A stretch of DNA of 64,000 nucleotides from contig NZ_CP096016.1 in assembly GCF_023650515.1 (NCBI RefSeq), positions 2,792,001-2,856,000 on the forward strand. Direction: 5' to 3'. The position numbers and the translations under genes are program-made. Source of the DNA: Alkalimarinus coralli (GTDB taxonomy: Bacteria > Pseudomonadota > Gammaproteobacteria > Pseudomonadales > Oleiphilaceae). Below, one piece after another: positions 52,923 to 62,400 of this stretch. The notes beneath the pieces are model-generated. The model did not search any database. It saw nothing but the letters and a program-made list of their open reading frames with translations, and was not told the origin of the DNA. Numbering within the stretch: the stretch's first letter is position 1; each line of letters begins with the position of its first letter.

Positions 52923-54320
52923 ATGTATCCCATGAATAGTCTAAGGAAAGAAGAAAGAAAAGAAGAGCGGCATAACATTTATTTGCCATTGGTGCTGGAG
53001 TCTAACGGGTCTCGTATCGTGGCACGCTCCCGAAACCTGTCTACCGGCGGCGCAAGCATCTCTTTGGTTGACCCGGTTAATACTGAAGATATTGATGTAC
53101 AGGGCTCGGTAACCATCAGAACGCGAACTGGCAATATAAAGACCTCGTATGAGATCACCTATCGGAAAGAAAATACTATAGGTATTCGTTTTTCTGATAT
53201 TTCAACGCCAAACATTGAAGCAATCAACCACTCTTTAAATGACAAGCCAATAGGTGATCCTGTTGTGCTGGCCTCCAATGAAGATGAAAAACCTGAAGCG
53301 CTTAGAACACCTTGGGGCAATTTGAAGCGCCGCAGCTGGATTTTACTGAGAATAACTTCGATTCTCACCGCCAATTTATTCTGGCCAATTCTTAAAAAGG
53401 TCGTAAACCCAGAAGTTGTTTTCGCCGTATATGGAACCCGAGGTGATCAACGGGCCTATGTTCCTGACTGGTTTCGCCGCTTTTTCCCTCCCATCGCGGT
53501 TGCCGCTTACATAAAAGACAGATCCTCGCGGGGCGTGATGGTCTCTTCAGTCTATTCAGAAGAAGAGCTCGCATCTGACTCTGATAAAGTTCGAAAATAT
53601 ATTTCAGATTTGCAACGAGAGTTTCCAAACGTTAAACGTTTTGCACTCGTCGGAAGGCTCCCGGGCTTCAGCATGAAGGCAGGAATAGACATTGTTCCGC
53701 CACTTGTTGATGGCTCCTATGGTACCCGTTTTGCTATGAACGAGTCTGCCAATCAAATTGCACACAAACTCGGCGTGAATAGCAAAACTCAATCAATTGC
53801 GATACTCGGAGGGGCAGGAAGAATTGGAGCCAGCCTGATTGAGGATTTATGCCACAATTTTCAGTCAGTAATCGCAATAGACCCCCGTTATACGGAAGAA
53901 AAAACCACCATTATTAACGGGTCAAAAGTACTCTACACCAAACGAGGCGAGCGGCTGCGTGAAACCAAATTAATACTGGTGCTGACCGCAAGGGGTAACG
54001 ATATACTGCCGATGATCAACCATATGACACCAGGCACCATTGTGGCAGACGATACCCACCCATGCATTAAGCGCCCTGCCCGGGCACAGCTTAAAAAACA
54101 GGGTGTTGAACTATGGAAAACCGTCGTCACCAGTGATGATTACAATATGTATCCAAGAATGCCTAATTTCCATAACAACAACATACCGGGCTGCTTGCTT
54201 GAAGCGCTGGTATTAAACGCAACAGGAGACCAGGCACTCAGCTCTCCCCAGACATTCTTTGACGAAGCGAAGAAGTGCGGCTATAAGACACTATTAATTC
54301 GCCACCCGGATGACTCTTAA
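52923..54320 (+). CDS. PilZ domain fused to an NAD(P)-binding Rossmann protein
   Basis: 465 residues. N-terminal PilZ (about 8-115) has the c-di-GMP-binding RxxxR (R12-R16 in RKEER) and NLSTGG (N38, S40, G43). A hydrophobic stretch (about 143-155) follows. The C-terminal 300 residues include GGAGRIGASLIED (about 295), a dinucleotide-binding loop, and later IVADDTHPCIKRPA and PGCLLEALVL. The latter part resembles shikimate dehydrogenase or acyl-ACP reductase folds. Function unknown; a c-di-GMP-controlled oxidoreductase is the simplest reading. It is divergent from the 7TM GGDEF-EAL gene. Confidence 0.78.
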   Translation: MYPMNSLRKEERKEERHNIYLPLVLESNGSRIVARSRNLSTGGASISLVDPVNTEDIDVQGSVTIRTRTGNIKTSYEITYRKENTIGIRFSDISTPNIEAINHSLNDKPIGDPVVLASNEDEKPEALRTPWGNLKRRSWILLRITSILTANLFWPILKKVVNPEVVFAVYGTRGDQRAYVPDWFRRFFPPIAVAAYIKDRSSRGVMVSSVYSEEELASDSDKVRKYISDLQREFPNVKRFALVGRLPGFSMKAGIDIVPPLVDGSYGTRFAMNESANQIAHKLGVNSKTQSIAILGGAGRIGASLIEDLCHNFQSVIAIDPRYTEEKTTIINGSKVLYTKRGERLRETKLILVLTARGNDILPMINHMTPGTIVADDTHPCIKRPARAQLKKQGVELWKTVVTSDDYNMYPRMPNFHNNNIPGCLLEALVLNATGDQALSSPQTFFDEAKKCGYKTLLIRHPDDS

Positions 54321-54329
54321 GGAGCCTCT

Positions 54330-54833
54330 ATGCGCACCCTTTTGCTTTGTTTGATCTCAGCTCTCGTCTTCTCTTCATCTGTTCTGGCGGCTCCGCAAGC
54401 ACCAGACAGTGACCGGGGACTCATAAATATCAAAAGCCATCATGACGTAAATGCCACGGCAGATAGGCTTGTTGACGTTTTAGAAAAGAAAGGCATGACT
54501 ATTTTTGGTCGAATAAATCATTCAGAGGGTGCGCAGAAAGTTGGCTTGGTTTTGCCACCAACAGAGCTCGTGTTATTTGGCAATCCCAAAGTTGGAACGC
54601 CGCTTATGCAGTGTGGCCAGAGTTCAGCAATCGACCTGCCGCAAAAAGCACTAATCTGGGAAGACGACAAAAAGCAGGTCTGGTTTACCTACAATGATCC
54701 CGCTTATATCGCGAAACGCCATAGCATTGATAGGCATCGCATTGATGGGCATAGCATTGATGGGTGCAGTGAGATTATCAATAAAATAACCAAAGCCCTT
54801 GCAAACTTTGCTCAGGCAGCCACTAAACCTTGA
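54330..54833 (+). CDS. DUF302 periplasmic protein
   Basis: 167 residues with a Sec signal (SSVLAAP) and the DUF302 domain (VNATADRLVDVLEKKGMTIFGRINHSEGAQKVGL, then ELVLFGNPKVGTPLM and DLPQKALIWED). It starts 9 bp after the PilZ fusion, probably cotranscribed. A 15-bp unit is tandemly repeated near the end (54720-54764), giving HSIDRHRIDGHSIDG, an insertion not typical of the family. Confidence 0.88.
   Translation: MRTLLLCLISALVFSSSVLAAPQAPDSDRGLINIKSHHDVNATADRLVDVLEKKGMTIFGRINHSEGAQKVGLVLPPTELVLFGNPKVGTPLMQCGQSSAIDLPQKALIWEDDKKQVWFTYNDPAYIAKRHSIDRHRIDGHSIDGCSEIINKITKALANFAQAATKP
54720..54764. repeat. Three tandem 15-bp repeats in the DUF302 gene
   Basis: catagcattgatagg, catcgcattgatggg and catagcattgatggg, in frame, encoding a His-Ile-Asp repeat. 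Confidence 0.85.
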
Positions 54834-54904
54834 TAAAAGGCTCGGCCACTCTTATTTGTTCACAAAGAACCAGCCTCTTTTTTTTCAATAAGCGGGGCGC
54901 TCAA

Positions 54905-56014
54905 TTACAGCGTTGGCGTCAGCAACCGCTCGCCTTCCGAGAGCCCAGCTAATACCTGTACACGCCCGCCCTCCAAGGGTTTACCCAACCTTATAAAGCG
55001 ACGGACGCGTTGGCCATCTCTCTCCACCCATACCAGATTCAGTTGACCCACCTGAACCACCCAACTCTCAGGAATAACAACCATTTTCTCAACGCTCGAC
55101 GGAATTAACATGCGAGCGTACATACCCGGTAACAATGATTTTTCGTATTCGATTCTAACCTTAACCATAAAGCTACGTGACCCGGTATCTGCCGCTGGCA
55201 CAATCTCTTCAATCACCGCTGCAAGTTTTTTCTTAAGCGACGGAATGCTTACTTGAAGCGACTGGCCCACATTGAGCGATAGCGCCAGTTGCTCTCTAAC
55301 ATGAGCCTCAACCCTCAAAGATAATGGGTTGTATAGCGACAACAATGGAGTGCCTGGTGTAGCCGTATCGCCCGGCTCGGCAAAACGCTCCACCAGTCGA
55401 CCATCTATCGGTGCGCGAATATCAGTGTAGCCAAGTGCAATAGCGGCTTCCTGCTCCAGCTGACTGGCTCTCGCCAATTCCGCGACTAAAGCCTTATGGT
55501 TTGCCCGAGCCCGGTCTAAATCAGCCATGGCGACCAAGCGTTGATTACTCAACTTCTCTACTCGAACCAGGCTTTGCTCCGCTTCAGTCAAACGCGCTTT
55601 AATCGCCCTACTATGCTCTTTTGCTTGCTCTGCCTTGGCTTCCAGATCTGTTTTCTCTAGTGACACCAAGACTTGACCCTTTTTGACGCTATCGCCCGCC
55701 CGCGCATGAACATGGGTAATTCTTGCCAATAGCCGGGATGATACCAACGTCGCAAACTTGGCCTCGACCGAACCAGGAACAGGCTCAAAAACCGTAAGAC
55801 TCTGCTCTCGAACCAACATCACATTTTGGTGTTGACTGCGAGCATCTTCCAGGTCGTTCAACCCTGGACTAATTTTTTCGCCAAACAACCCCGCCATCCA
55901 GGTCACTATCAGCAATAAGACACTGACCGCCCCCAAAGGAGCCAACCATGCTTTAATACGGCCAGTTTTGATTAAAGCCTTTTGTTCAGGTGCTTTTTTA
56001 TCATTTTCGGGCAT
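54905..56014 (-). CDS. RND efflux membrane fusion protein
   Basis: 369 residues from ATG 56014. An N-terminal membrane segment (LAPLGAVSVLLLIVTWMAG) anchors it. Then the lipoyl-like half (HVHARAGDSVKKGQVLVSLE), a helical hairpin (about 125-190), ADIRAPIDGRLVERFAEPGD-type barrel sequence, and a C-terminal WVVQVGQLNLVWV segment. It bridges the RND pump and an outer-membrane channel. It overlaps the permease gene by 14 bases and follows it, whereas the fusion protein usually comes first. No outer-membrane factor is nearby. Confidence 0.92.
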   Translation of the reverse strand: MPENDKKAPEQKALIKTGRIKAWLAPLGAVSVLLLIVTWMAGLFGEKISPGLNDLEDARSQHQNVMLVREQSLTVFEPVPGSVEAKFATLVSSRLLARITHVHARAGDSVKKGQVLVSLEKTDLEAKAEQAKEHSRAIKARLTEAEQSLVRVEKLSNQRLVAMADLDRARANHKALVAELARASQLEQEAAIALGYTDIRAPIDGRLVERFAEPGDTATPGTPLLSLYNPLSLRVEAHVREQLALSLNVGQSLQVSIPSLKKKLAAVIEEIVPAADTGSRSFMVKVRIEYEKSLLPGMYARMLIPSSVEKMVVIPESWVVQVGQLNLVWVERDGQRVRRFIRLGKPLEGGRVQVLAGLSEGERLLTPTL

Positions 56015-59000
56015 AAAGTAACTCCCCTTCTTTTTTAACGGGTTTATCAAATACCAGTAGATAAACCACAGGTACAACAAGCAGGGTAAACACTGTAGAC
56101 GCGACAATGCCAAATATTATGGCGAGCGCCAAACCGCTGAAAACCGGGTCAAGAATAATCACCAGATTGCCTAACATTGTAGTTCCAGCTGTCAAAAGAA
56201 TAGGCCGGATGCGAATAGATACGGCCAGTATTAACGCCTCTTTCATGGGTAACCCATTAGCTCGCGCCTGGCTGATATATTCAATTAATATCAACGAGTT
56301 TCTGACAACGATACCTGCCAATGCAATCATGCCGATCATCGCTGTTGCCGTGAAAAGTACCGGTTCAGGTGCGCCGGCTATTTCTCGCTCACCGAACTGA
56401 TTTAGCAACCAGAAACCGGGCATAATACCGATAACCGTCAACGGTATGGCAGACATAATAATAAGTGAAAGGGCTGATGAGGCTGTCTGAGCGCGCAGCA
56501 CAAAAAAGATGGCCACCAATGCAAAAGCAAACGCCAGCCCCATATCTCGAAATACATCGACCGTAATCTTCCATTCGCCTTCTCCGCGCCAGCTAATATC
56601 TGTTCCTTCAGGTATAGTCCATAGGTCTCCCGCCCCACTGGTTAGATAGCTGCGCTGTTGCCAGTCAGAAGTGGGGAGTGATTGATCAGCAAAATCTGTT
56701 GCTTGTTTAGCAAAAGATTGATCTGCATTAACATCAGCAATAACTTCGGCAGGCGTTCGCCCCGATAGCTCTGCCGTCACATACACGACCGGTTTAAGGT
56801 CTTTTCTAAATATAACCTCATCCGCATTACCAGGTTCAAACTGCCCCAGCTCACCGATGGGAACAAGCGGTTGTGGGGCAATTTTAAGGCCTTGTGCGGT
56901 ACTGGATTGCACGACGCCCGAACGCCCACGCACCTGTAAACGCTCAAAGTCAGTTAGCGAGCTTCGTTCCTGAGGGTCCAGCCTCAAGACGATCGGCAGC
57001 GGCGAAGCGTCCATAGGTTGTCCTAGAAAACCGGCTAACAGGCCATTGTTAGCCATCGCCAAAGTGTTGCTGATATCGTCAGTAGAAACGCCTGAAAGCG
57101 CCGCTTTTTGCTTGTCAGCTATAAACCGTAAACGTTGACGAGGCACCTCAACGGTCGAATCAACATCAACAACAAAGGGTTCTCGCTGCAAGCGCTGCAT
57201 AAGCGCGATGGCGGCTGTTTTTTGCGTATCATAAGCGGTTAACGTATCACCATATATTTCAGCAACGATAGTGCTAAGCACAGGTGGCCCGGGAGGCACT
57301 TCAACCACTTTAATCTGCACGTCATTCTCTATCAAAGGGGCTAGCAGCGCTCGCAACCTGAGAACAACATCATGGGATTGATGCTCACGCTCAGTTTTAT
57401 CTACCAGCGTTAGTCGCAAGTCAGCCAGATTAGGGGCAGACCGTTGATAGTAACGCCTGACCATTCCGTTAAAGTCCATTGGTGATGAGTGGCCTACATA
57501 CGCGGCAATGGCACTAACCTCAGAGACCCGACTCACCTGTGCAGAGACTCGCCGAGCCATATCTGCGGTACTCTCAAGGCTGCTGCTCTCCGGCATATCA
57601 ATAAGAATCTGTATCTCATTTTTATTATCAAACGGAAGAAGTTTAAGAGGAACCATTCTCAGAACCGGTAGCAAAGCGGCCAAAATGAATAACACCAATA
57701 CCAGCCAAAGCGCCCATTTTGCTTTTCGTCGGCTATTCAATAGCGGCATGACACACCACCGATACCCCTTCAAAAGCACTGAATCAGGCTTGTCAGCAGC
57801 GACCGGGGGAGCTGTATCAGCACTGCTCGTTGACAGGAACTTGCTGGCCAGCCAAGGTGTAACAAAAAACGCCACCAATGTGCTGGCCAGCACACTAACG
57901 GGAACATTAAACGCCATGGGTGCCATATAAGGCCCCATCATCCCGGTAATAAACGCCAATGGTACAAATGCTAAAATAATCGTTAACGTAGACATCAACA
58001 GGGGAGAACGTATTTCAGAGACAGCGGCTACAATACGAGACTTAATATCTCCCTCCCCTGTTTTCATAAAACGAGAGATATTATCAACGCCGGTAATAGG
58101 GTCATCGACCAGTAAGCCCAACGAAAGGATCAGTGCAAACAGTGTCACGCGGTTAATGGTGTAACCAAATGCCATATCAAGCGCAAGGGTGATGCCATAG
58201 CAGATAGGGACAGCCAACCCGACGACCAGTGCAGAGCGCCAGCCAAGGAAAATGCCAATAAAGATCACAACGGTAGCAACAGCAAAACCGAGACTCGATA
58301 CGAGATTGTTGACTTTATCGTTCGCTGTGTCGCCATAATCTCTCATCACTTCGATATCGATCTCTGCGGGTAACAGCGTGCTTTTGAGATCGGCTATTGC
58401 CTGATGCACATCCGACGCGACCTGAACAGCATTACTGCCTTGCTGCTTGGCGACACTGATGCTCACCATTGGAAATCCGCTATGCGCTGCTTCGAAATGA
58501 ACATGTGCGGGGGCGAAGTCAATCCACGTATAGCCATCTGCTTCTGCTGGCCCATCAACAATGTCTGCAACGTCTTTTAACAAAATTGGCGTGCTATCAA
58601 TCACATTGACCACCAGGTTTTCCAGCTCTTCTGCCGTCGCAACAACGTCGCCACTTTCAAGCACAATTGATCGATTGTTATAAACCCACAGGCCTGCACT
58701 TTGAAGCACGTTGGACGCCTCAATCGCACTGACTATGTCGATAGGGGTTGTTTTTCTTGCGGCAAGACTTTCAGGTTTAATTAACACCCTGATGTTTCGT
58801 GGTCGGCCACCAACCACTTTTACTTCACTTGTAGAAGGGATTCCTTGTAGAAACGTAGATACATCTTCCGCAACTCGCCTCAATTCGTAGTCAGAGTACA
58901 GTGACGAGTCTCGGCTCCATAAAGCAAGAACCATAATCGGCACATCATCTACTTCTATAGGCTTCACCTGCCAATTTTTAACAACACCAGGGATATCTCC

Positions 59001-59360
59001 CTGATTTGAATAGAGCTTGTTATAGGTATTTAATATTGATTTTTCACGATCTTGCCCAACAAAAAAGCGAAGTGTTACCGCAGACTTGCCCGTCATAGAG
59101 CTAGAGTAGACATTTTCAACACCTGGAATCTGAGCCAGCAGCTTTTCCAAAGGCGTGGTCACTTGCCGTTCAACTTGTTTTGCACTCAGTCCGGGCACAT
59201 CGACAAGAACATCAACCATCGGAACCACTATCTGGGGTTCCTCTTCTCTTGGCATGAAGGTAAGCGCCAAACTCCCCATAACCAGAGATATCACAAAAAT
59301 AAAGAGCGGAGCCGCGCCCGTTAATGTAGACCTGACCAACTCGTCAACTGGATGCTTCAT
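56001..59360 (-). CDS. RND efflux permease
   Basis: 1119 residues with the twelve-span, two-repeat RND layout: APLFIFVISLVMG (TM1), PREEEPQI, VDVPGLSAKQVERQVTTPLE, the TM4 proton-relay LLVDDPITGVDN (both Asp retained) and TM10 GIVVRNSLILIEY. In AcrB the TM10 relay residue is Lys in AKNAI; here Arg is at the matching place. The family moves drugs, lipids or small molecules out using the proton gradient. The substrate is not evident. Paired with the membrane fusion gene downstream. Confidence 0.93.
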   Translation of the reverse strand: MKHPVDELVRSTLTGAAPLFIFVISLVMGSLALTFMPREEEPQIVVPMVDVLVDVPGLSAKQVERQVTTPLEKLLAQIPGVENVYSSSMTGKSAVTLRFFVGQDREKSILNTYNKLYSNQGDIPGVVKNWQVKPIEVDDVPIMVLALWSRDSSLYSDYELRRVAEDVSTFLQGIPSTSEVKVVGGRPRNIRVLIKPESLAARKTTPIDIVSAIEASNVLQSAGLWVYNNRSIVLESGDVVATAEELENLVVNVIDSTPILLKDVADIVDGPAEADGYTWIDFAPAHVHFEAAHSGFPMVSISVAKQQGSNAVQVASDVHQAIADLKSTLLPAEIDIEVMRDYGDTANDKVNNLVSSLGFAVATVVIFIGIFLGWRSALVVGLAVPICYGITLALDMAFGYTINRVTLFALILSLGLLVDDPITGVDNISRFMKTGEGDIKSRIVAAVSEIRSPLLMSTLTIILAFVPLAFITGMMGPYMAPMAFNVPVSVLASTLVAFFVTPWLASKFLSTSSADTAPPVAADKPDSVLLKGYRWCVMPLLNSRRKAKWALWLVLVLFILAALLPVLRMVPLKLLPFDNKNEIQILIDMPESSSLESTADMARRVSAQVSRVSEVSAIAAYVGHSSPMDFNGMVRRYYQRSAPNLADLRLTLVDKTEREHQSHDVVLRLRALLAPLIENDVQIKVVEVPPGPPVLSTIVAEIYGDTLTAYDTQKTAAIALMQRLQREPFVVDVDSTVEVPRQRLRFIADKQKAALSGVSTDDISNTLAMANNGLLAGFLGQPMDASPLPIVLRLDPQERSSLTDFERLQVRGRSGVVQSSTAQGLKIAPQPLVPIGELGQFEPGNADEVIFRKDLKPVVYVTAELSGRTPAEVIADVNADQSFAKQATDFADQSLPTSDWQQRSYLTSGAGDLWTIPEGTDISWRGEGEWKITVDVFRDMGLAFAFALVAIFFVLRAQTASSALSLIIMSAIPLTVIGIMPGFWLLNQFGEREIAGAPEPVLFTATAMIGMIALAGIVVRNSLILIEYISQARANGLPMKEALILAVSIRIRPILLTAGTTMLGNLVIILDPVFSGLALAIIFGIVASTVFTLLVVPVVYLLVFDKPVKKEGELLYARK

Positions 59361-59380
59361 AAGACCAATACACTAATAAA

Positions 59381-59420
59381 AACCATATATAATCACAAAC
59401 AACCATATATAACCATATAG
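59381..59420. promoter_or_regulatory. Repeated AT-rich element upstream of the RND operon
   Basis: aaccatatataa occurs at 59381-59392 and 59401-59412 (20 bp apart), followed by ccatatag. Two helical turns apart and just upstream of the permease start, it may be a regulator site. The remaining gap to fabB (to 59614) shows nothing else. Confidence 0.4.
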
Positions 59421-59614
59421 ATATACTAATATTCAAGCACTTCCTTAATCAACGGACTTAAATATCCGCCTCTCCCCTATTAGAGTCGCCCGATAGACAC
59501 TGCCATACCAATACATATTGCACTTAGCCTGCTAAATAGACTTTTGTCATATTTATTAATAGCAGTAAATTTGGCTAAAATAGGCGAATCACTTCATTGA
59601 TCTTGAGAAAACCA

Positions 59615-60832
59615 ATGCGAAGAGTTGTCGTTACAGGCATGGGAATTGTTTCATGCCTTGGAAACACTAAAGAAGACGTCCTAAAGAGCCTGAAAGAAGG
59701 CAGATCAGGCATTCGTTTTAATGAGTCGTATCATGAGAAAGGGTTCAAGAGCCAGATTTCAGGCTCTGTTGACATTGATAAGGCATCATTAATTGACCGG
59801 AAGTTGCTGCGGTTTATGGGCGACTCTTCTGCGTTTGCGTATATCGCCATGCAGCAGGCAATTCAGGATTCCGGCTTGTCAGCAGATCAGATATCCAACC
59901 CGAGAGTCGGATTAATAGCCGGGTCTGGCGGGGCATCCTGTGAGAACCAGGTAAATGCGGCTCAAATAATGGAAGCAAAAGGGGTTAAGCGAATCGGCCC
60001 TTATATGGTTCCCAGAGTTATGGCCAGTACAGTCTCGGCCTGTTTGGCTACCGCATTCAAAATAAAAGGGGTTAACTACTCAATATCGTCGGCGTGTGCA
60101 ACAAGCTCCCACTGTATTGGGCATGGTATGGAGCAGATACAGTCTGGCAAGCACGATATTATTTTTGCTGGCGGCGGCGAAGAAGAACACTGGACTCAAT
60201 CCATGCTGTTCGACGCAATGGGCGCACTCTCAACTAAATACAACGATGCACCTGAAACGGCTTCGCGCCCATTCGATGAAAGCCGTGACGGCTTTGTTAT
60301 TGCTGGCGGGGGTGGAATGCTGGTGCTCGAAGAACTGGAACATGCTAAAAAACGAGGCGCGCCTATTTATGCAGAGTTAGTAGGCTATGGTGCCTCGTCA
60401 GATGGATACGACATGGTGGCACCTTCTGGAGAAGGCGCAATACGCTGCATGCAAGAAGCATTGGCGACCGTCGATAGCCCCGTTGATTATATTAACGCGC
60501 ATGGCACCAGTACCCCGGTTGGAGACGTATCAGAACTGCGGGCGGTAAAGGCCGTTTTTGACAGCAATGTTCCCCCGGTATCTTCTACCAAGTCACTCTC
60601 CGGCCACTCGCTGGGTGCGGCTGGCGTTCATGAGGCGATTTATTCCCTGTTAATGCTTGAGCATGGGTTTATTGCAGCCACCGCCAATGTGACAAAATTG
60701 ACAGAGGAATCAGAGGGAATACCGGTGATTACCGGCAACGCGATAGAGCAAAAACTAAATACTGTCATGTCAAACAGCTTTGGCTTTGGCGGCACCAATG
60801 CAACGTTGGTATTTAGAAAAGTAAGCCACTAG
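59615..60832 (+). CDS. fabB: Beta-ketoacyl-ACP synthase I
   Basis: FabB elongates acyl-ACP and is needed for unsaturated fatty acids. 405 residues from ATG 59615 ([12 protein letters not shown], as in E. coli FabB); the frame also opens at a TTG (59597). Catalytic Cys in [10 protein letters not shown], His in [11 protein letters not shown] and His in [11 protein letters not shown] are intact. fabA, its usual partner, is not next to it here. Confidence 0.94.
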   Translation: MRRVVVTGMGIVSCLGNTKEDVLKSLKEGRSGIRFNESYHEKGFKSQISGSVDIDKASLIDRKLLRFMGDSSAFAYIAMQQAIQDSGLSADQISNPRVGLIAGSGGASCENQVNAAQIMEAKGVKRIGPYMVPRVMASTVSACLATAFKIKGVNYSISSACATSSHCIGHGMEQIQSGKHDIIFAGGGEEEHWTQSMLFDAMGALSTKYNDAPETASRPFDESRDGFVIAGGGGMLVLEELEHAKKRGAPIYAELVGYGASSDGYDMVAPSGEGAIRCMQEALATVDSPVDYINAHGTSTPVGDVSELRAVKAVFDSNVPPVSSTKSLSGHSLGAAGVHEAIYSLLMLEHGFIAATANVTKLTEESEGIPVITGNAIEQKLNTVMSNSFGFGGTNATLVFRKVSH

Positions 60833-61132
60833 GCTTTATTCATCCATAGGGGGCAAGACATCCCCTATGGATGCTATTCCCTCCCCTGACTACGCGCCCA
60901 TTCCTGCCCCCCATTGATTTACCAACCACTTACCACACATTCTTTTTCCGAAAGAGACCTTTGCACGACGTTATGAGCGAAGTAGTCATGCAAAGGTTTC
61001 CAAAAATAGCACATCAATAGGTCTATTGATGCAAATCAACACCCCTATTACGTCGTTGAGTAGACTACAGTTTCCAGATTAGATGTTAGTGAGTATGCCA
61101 CCCTCGGGCGTTGAACAAATTTAGGAATAATA
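60833..61132. other. fabB-hemN-like intergenic region (300 bp)
   Basis: Holds, in order: a hairpin catccatagggg-caagacat-cccctatggatg (about 60841-60872) that may end fabB transcription; an inverted repeat cctttgcacgac / gtcatgcaaagg (60958-60996); a 9-bp palindrome catcaatag-gt-ctattgatg (61012-61031); and the FNR box with its promoter (next entry). Confidence 0.7.
61026..61066 (+). promoter_or_regulatory. FNR/Anr box and -10 element
   Basis: TTGAT-GCAA-ATCAA at 61026-61039 is a perfect FNR/Anr consensus. A -10-like tagact lies at 61061-61066. A start near 61073 would put the box at -41.5, the class II activation position. It lies upstream of the HemN-like gene and one gene away from the Anr regulator. 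Confidence 0.85.
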
Positions 61133-62245
61133 ATGGGATCTCCATTTGAGAAGATTACCCCAATAATAGCTGACCACCGAACACTACAGGATGTTTTTGG
61201 GGATAATGCATACCCAACAAGCCGCACTATGAGACAAATTTTTTCACACAAAGACTGGCTATTTTGCACAAATAGTTTCCGATATGACTCTCCGGACAAG
61301 CCAGGTCTATTCGTTGAAGACAGAGGGTTTAGTCTTCAGAGCTATACTGACATCATTACCAACAGCAACAGAACAAACTCTGAACTTGCATTAAGCTTGT
61401 CTATGCCGCTGCAAAATACGTTGTGCAGTTTTCCTAAGCAAAATAACAGCACCACAAGCAAAATCACCCCGGTTAGAAATTATATCGACCACCTGCTCCA
61501 TGAAGTTCGTTTACTGAGTGACCTAATCCCCAGAACTCGCCGCATTAATTATATTCACTGGCAGGGGGAGATTGCTCAACTGCTAAGCCCGGCAGAAATG
61601 ACAGAGATTATGTATTCGCTCAATAAAGCCTTTACGCTACAAAATGAACAAGAAGGCACCTATGTCATTGAACTGGAGAAAGTGCCTGCGGATGATGCAA
61701 TTATTGCGCTGATAAAAGGCTTGGGCTTTAACCATATTTGCCTCGGCACCCAGAACAGGGATCAAGGCCCTATTGATTTTGATTTTTTAGCCGACCAGGT
61801 AAAAATATTCAAGCAGTATGGCTTCAAAACGGTCAACGTACGATTTCTTACCAGACAACATGAGTCATGCGAACAGCTCAGTGAAAAACTGGAAGGGTTA
61901 ATTGGTATCGACCCGGATACCATTTACTTAATAGACGAAGAAGAGCGTCAATCAGTCCTTTCAGGCGTCGAAGCCGAAGAGACAACCACCTGTGACTGTC
62001 ATAAAGAGTTTGAAAACAGGCTTATTGAAGCAGGGTTCCAGAAACTGAATCATGTTAAATTCTCAAGGGACAATTCAGTGTCCAAGGGTATATCCGGTGA
62101 TTTAGTTGGCATAGGTTTAGGCGCGACCAGCCTAATTGAAAACTCGTTTTCTCATAACGTCGACCAGCTTGATCAGTACTACCAGAAACTACAAAGTGGT
62201 CAGCTGCCTTTTGGTTATGGAGGTTATATCCGCCCCAAGTACTAA
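61133..62245 (+). CDS. HemN-like protein without radical-SAM motifs (pseudoenzyme)
   Basis: 370 residues, shorter than HemN (about 457). Alignment by eye to E. coli HemN is clear: its PLCHKLCYFCGCN corresponds to PLQNTLCSFPKQN here, so only one of the cluster cysteines remains (C98), and the SAM-binding GGGTP after HW is replaced by QGEIA (IHWQGEIAQLLS). Downstream similarity continues (LGFNHICLGTQNRDQG, matching the HemN GVQDFN region). It cannot act as a coproporphyrinogen III dehydrogenase. It keeps HemN's usual place beside anr and has a perfect FNR box, so it is probably expressed under low oxygen. New role unknown. Confidence 0.8.
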   Translation: MGSPFEKITPIIADHRTLQDVFGDNAYPTSRTMRQIFSHKDWLFCTNSFRYDSPDKPGLFVEDRGFSLQSYTDIITNSNRTNSELALSLSMPLQNTLCSFPKQNNSTTSKITPVRNYIDHLLHEVRLLSDLIPRTRRINYIHWQGEIAQLLSPAEMTEIMYSLNKAFTLQNEQEGTYVIELEKVPADDAIIALIKGLGFNHICLGTQNRDQGPIDFDFLADQVKIFKQYGFKTVNVRFLTRQHESCEQLSEKLEGLIGIDPDTIYLIDEEERQSVLSGVEAEETTTCDCHKEFENRLIEAGFQKLNHVKFSRDNSVSKGISGDLVGIGLGATSLIENSFSHNVDQLDQYYQKLQSGQLPFGYGGYIRPKY

Positions 62246-62400
62246 CCCTTATTAGACTAAAGTATTAGTTCCTGCAATTTGCCTCCTTATCCTTCTATAT
62301 CTAGTAAGTTTATATGCTAGAATTGCCTCATCTATGTTCCAAAAAGCATAAAAATTGATTATCCTGATGGAATAAAAGCTATTAACCGAGTAAAGCGAAG

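Noticed and set aside
62350-62375. TTGAT-like half site (ttgattatcctgat) upstream of anr as an FNR autoregulation site
   Set aside because: The second half does not match ATCAA; only one half site is good.
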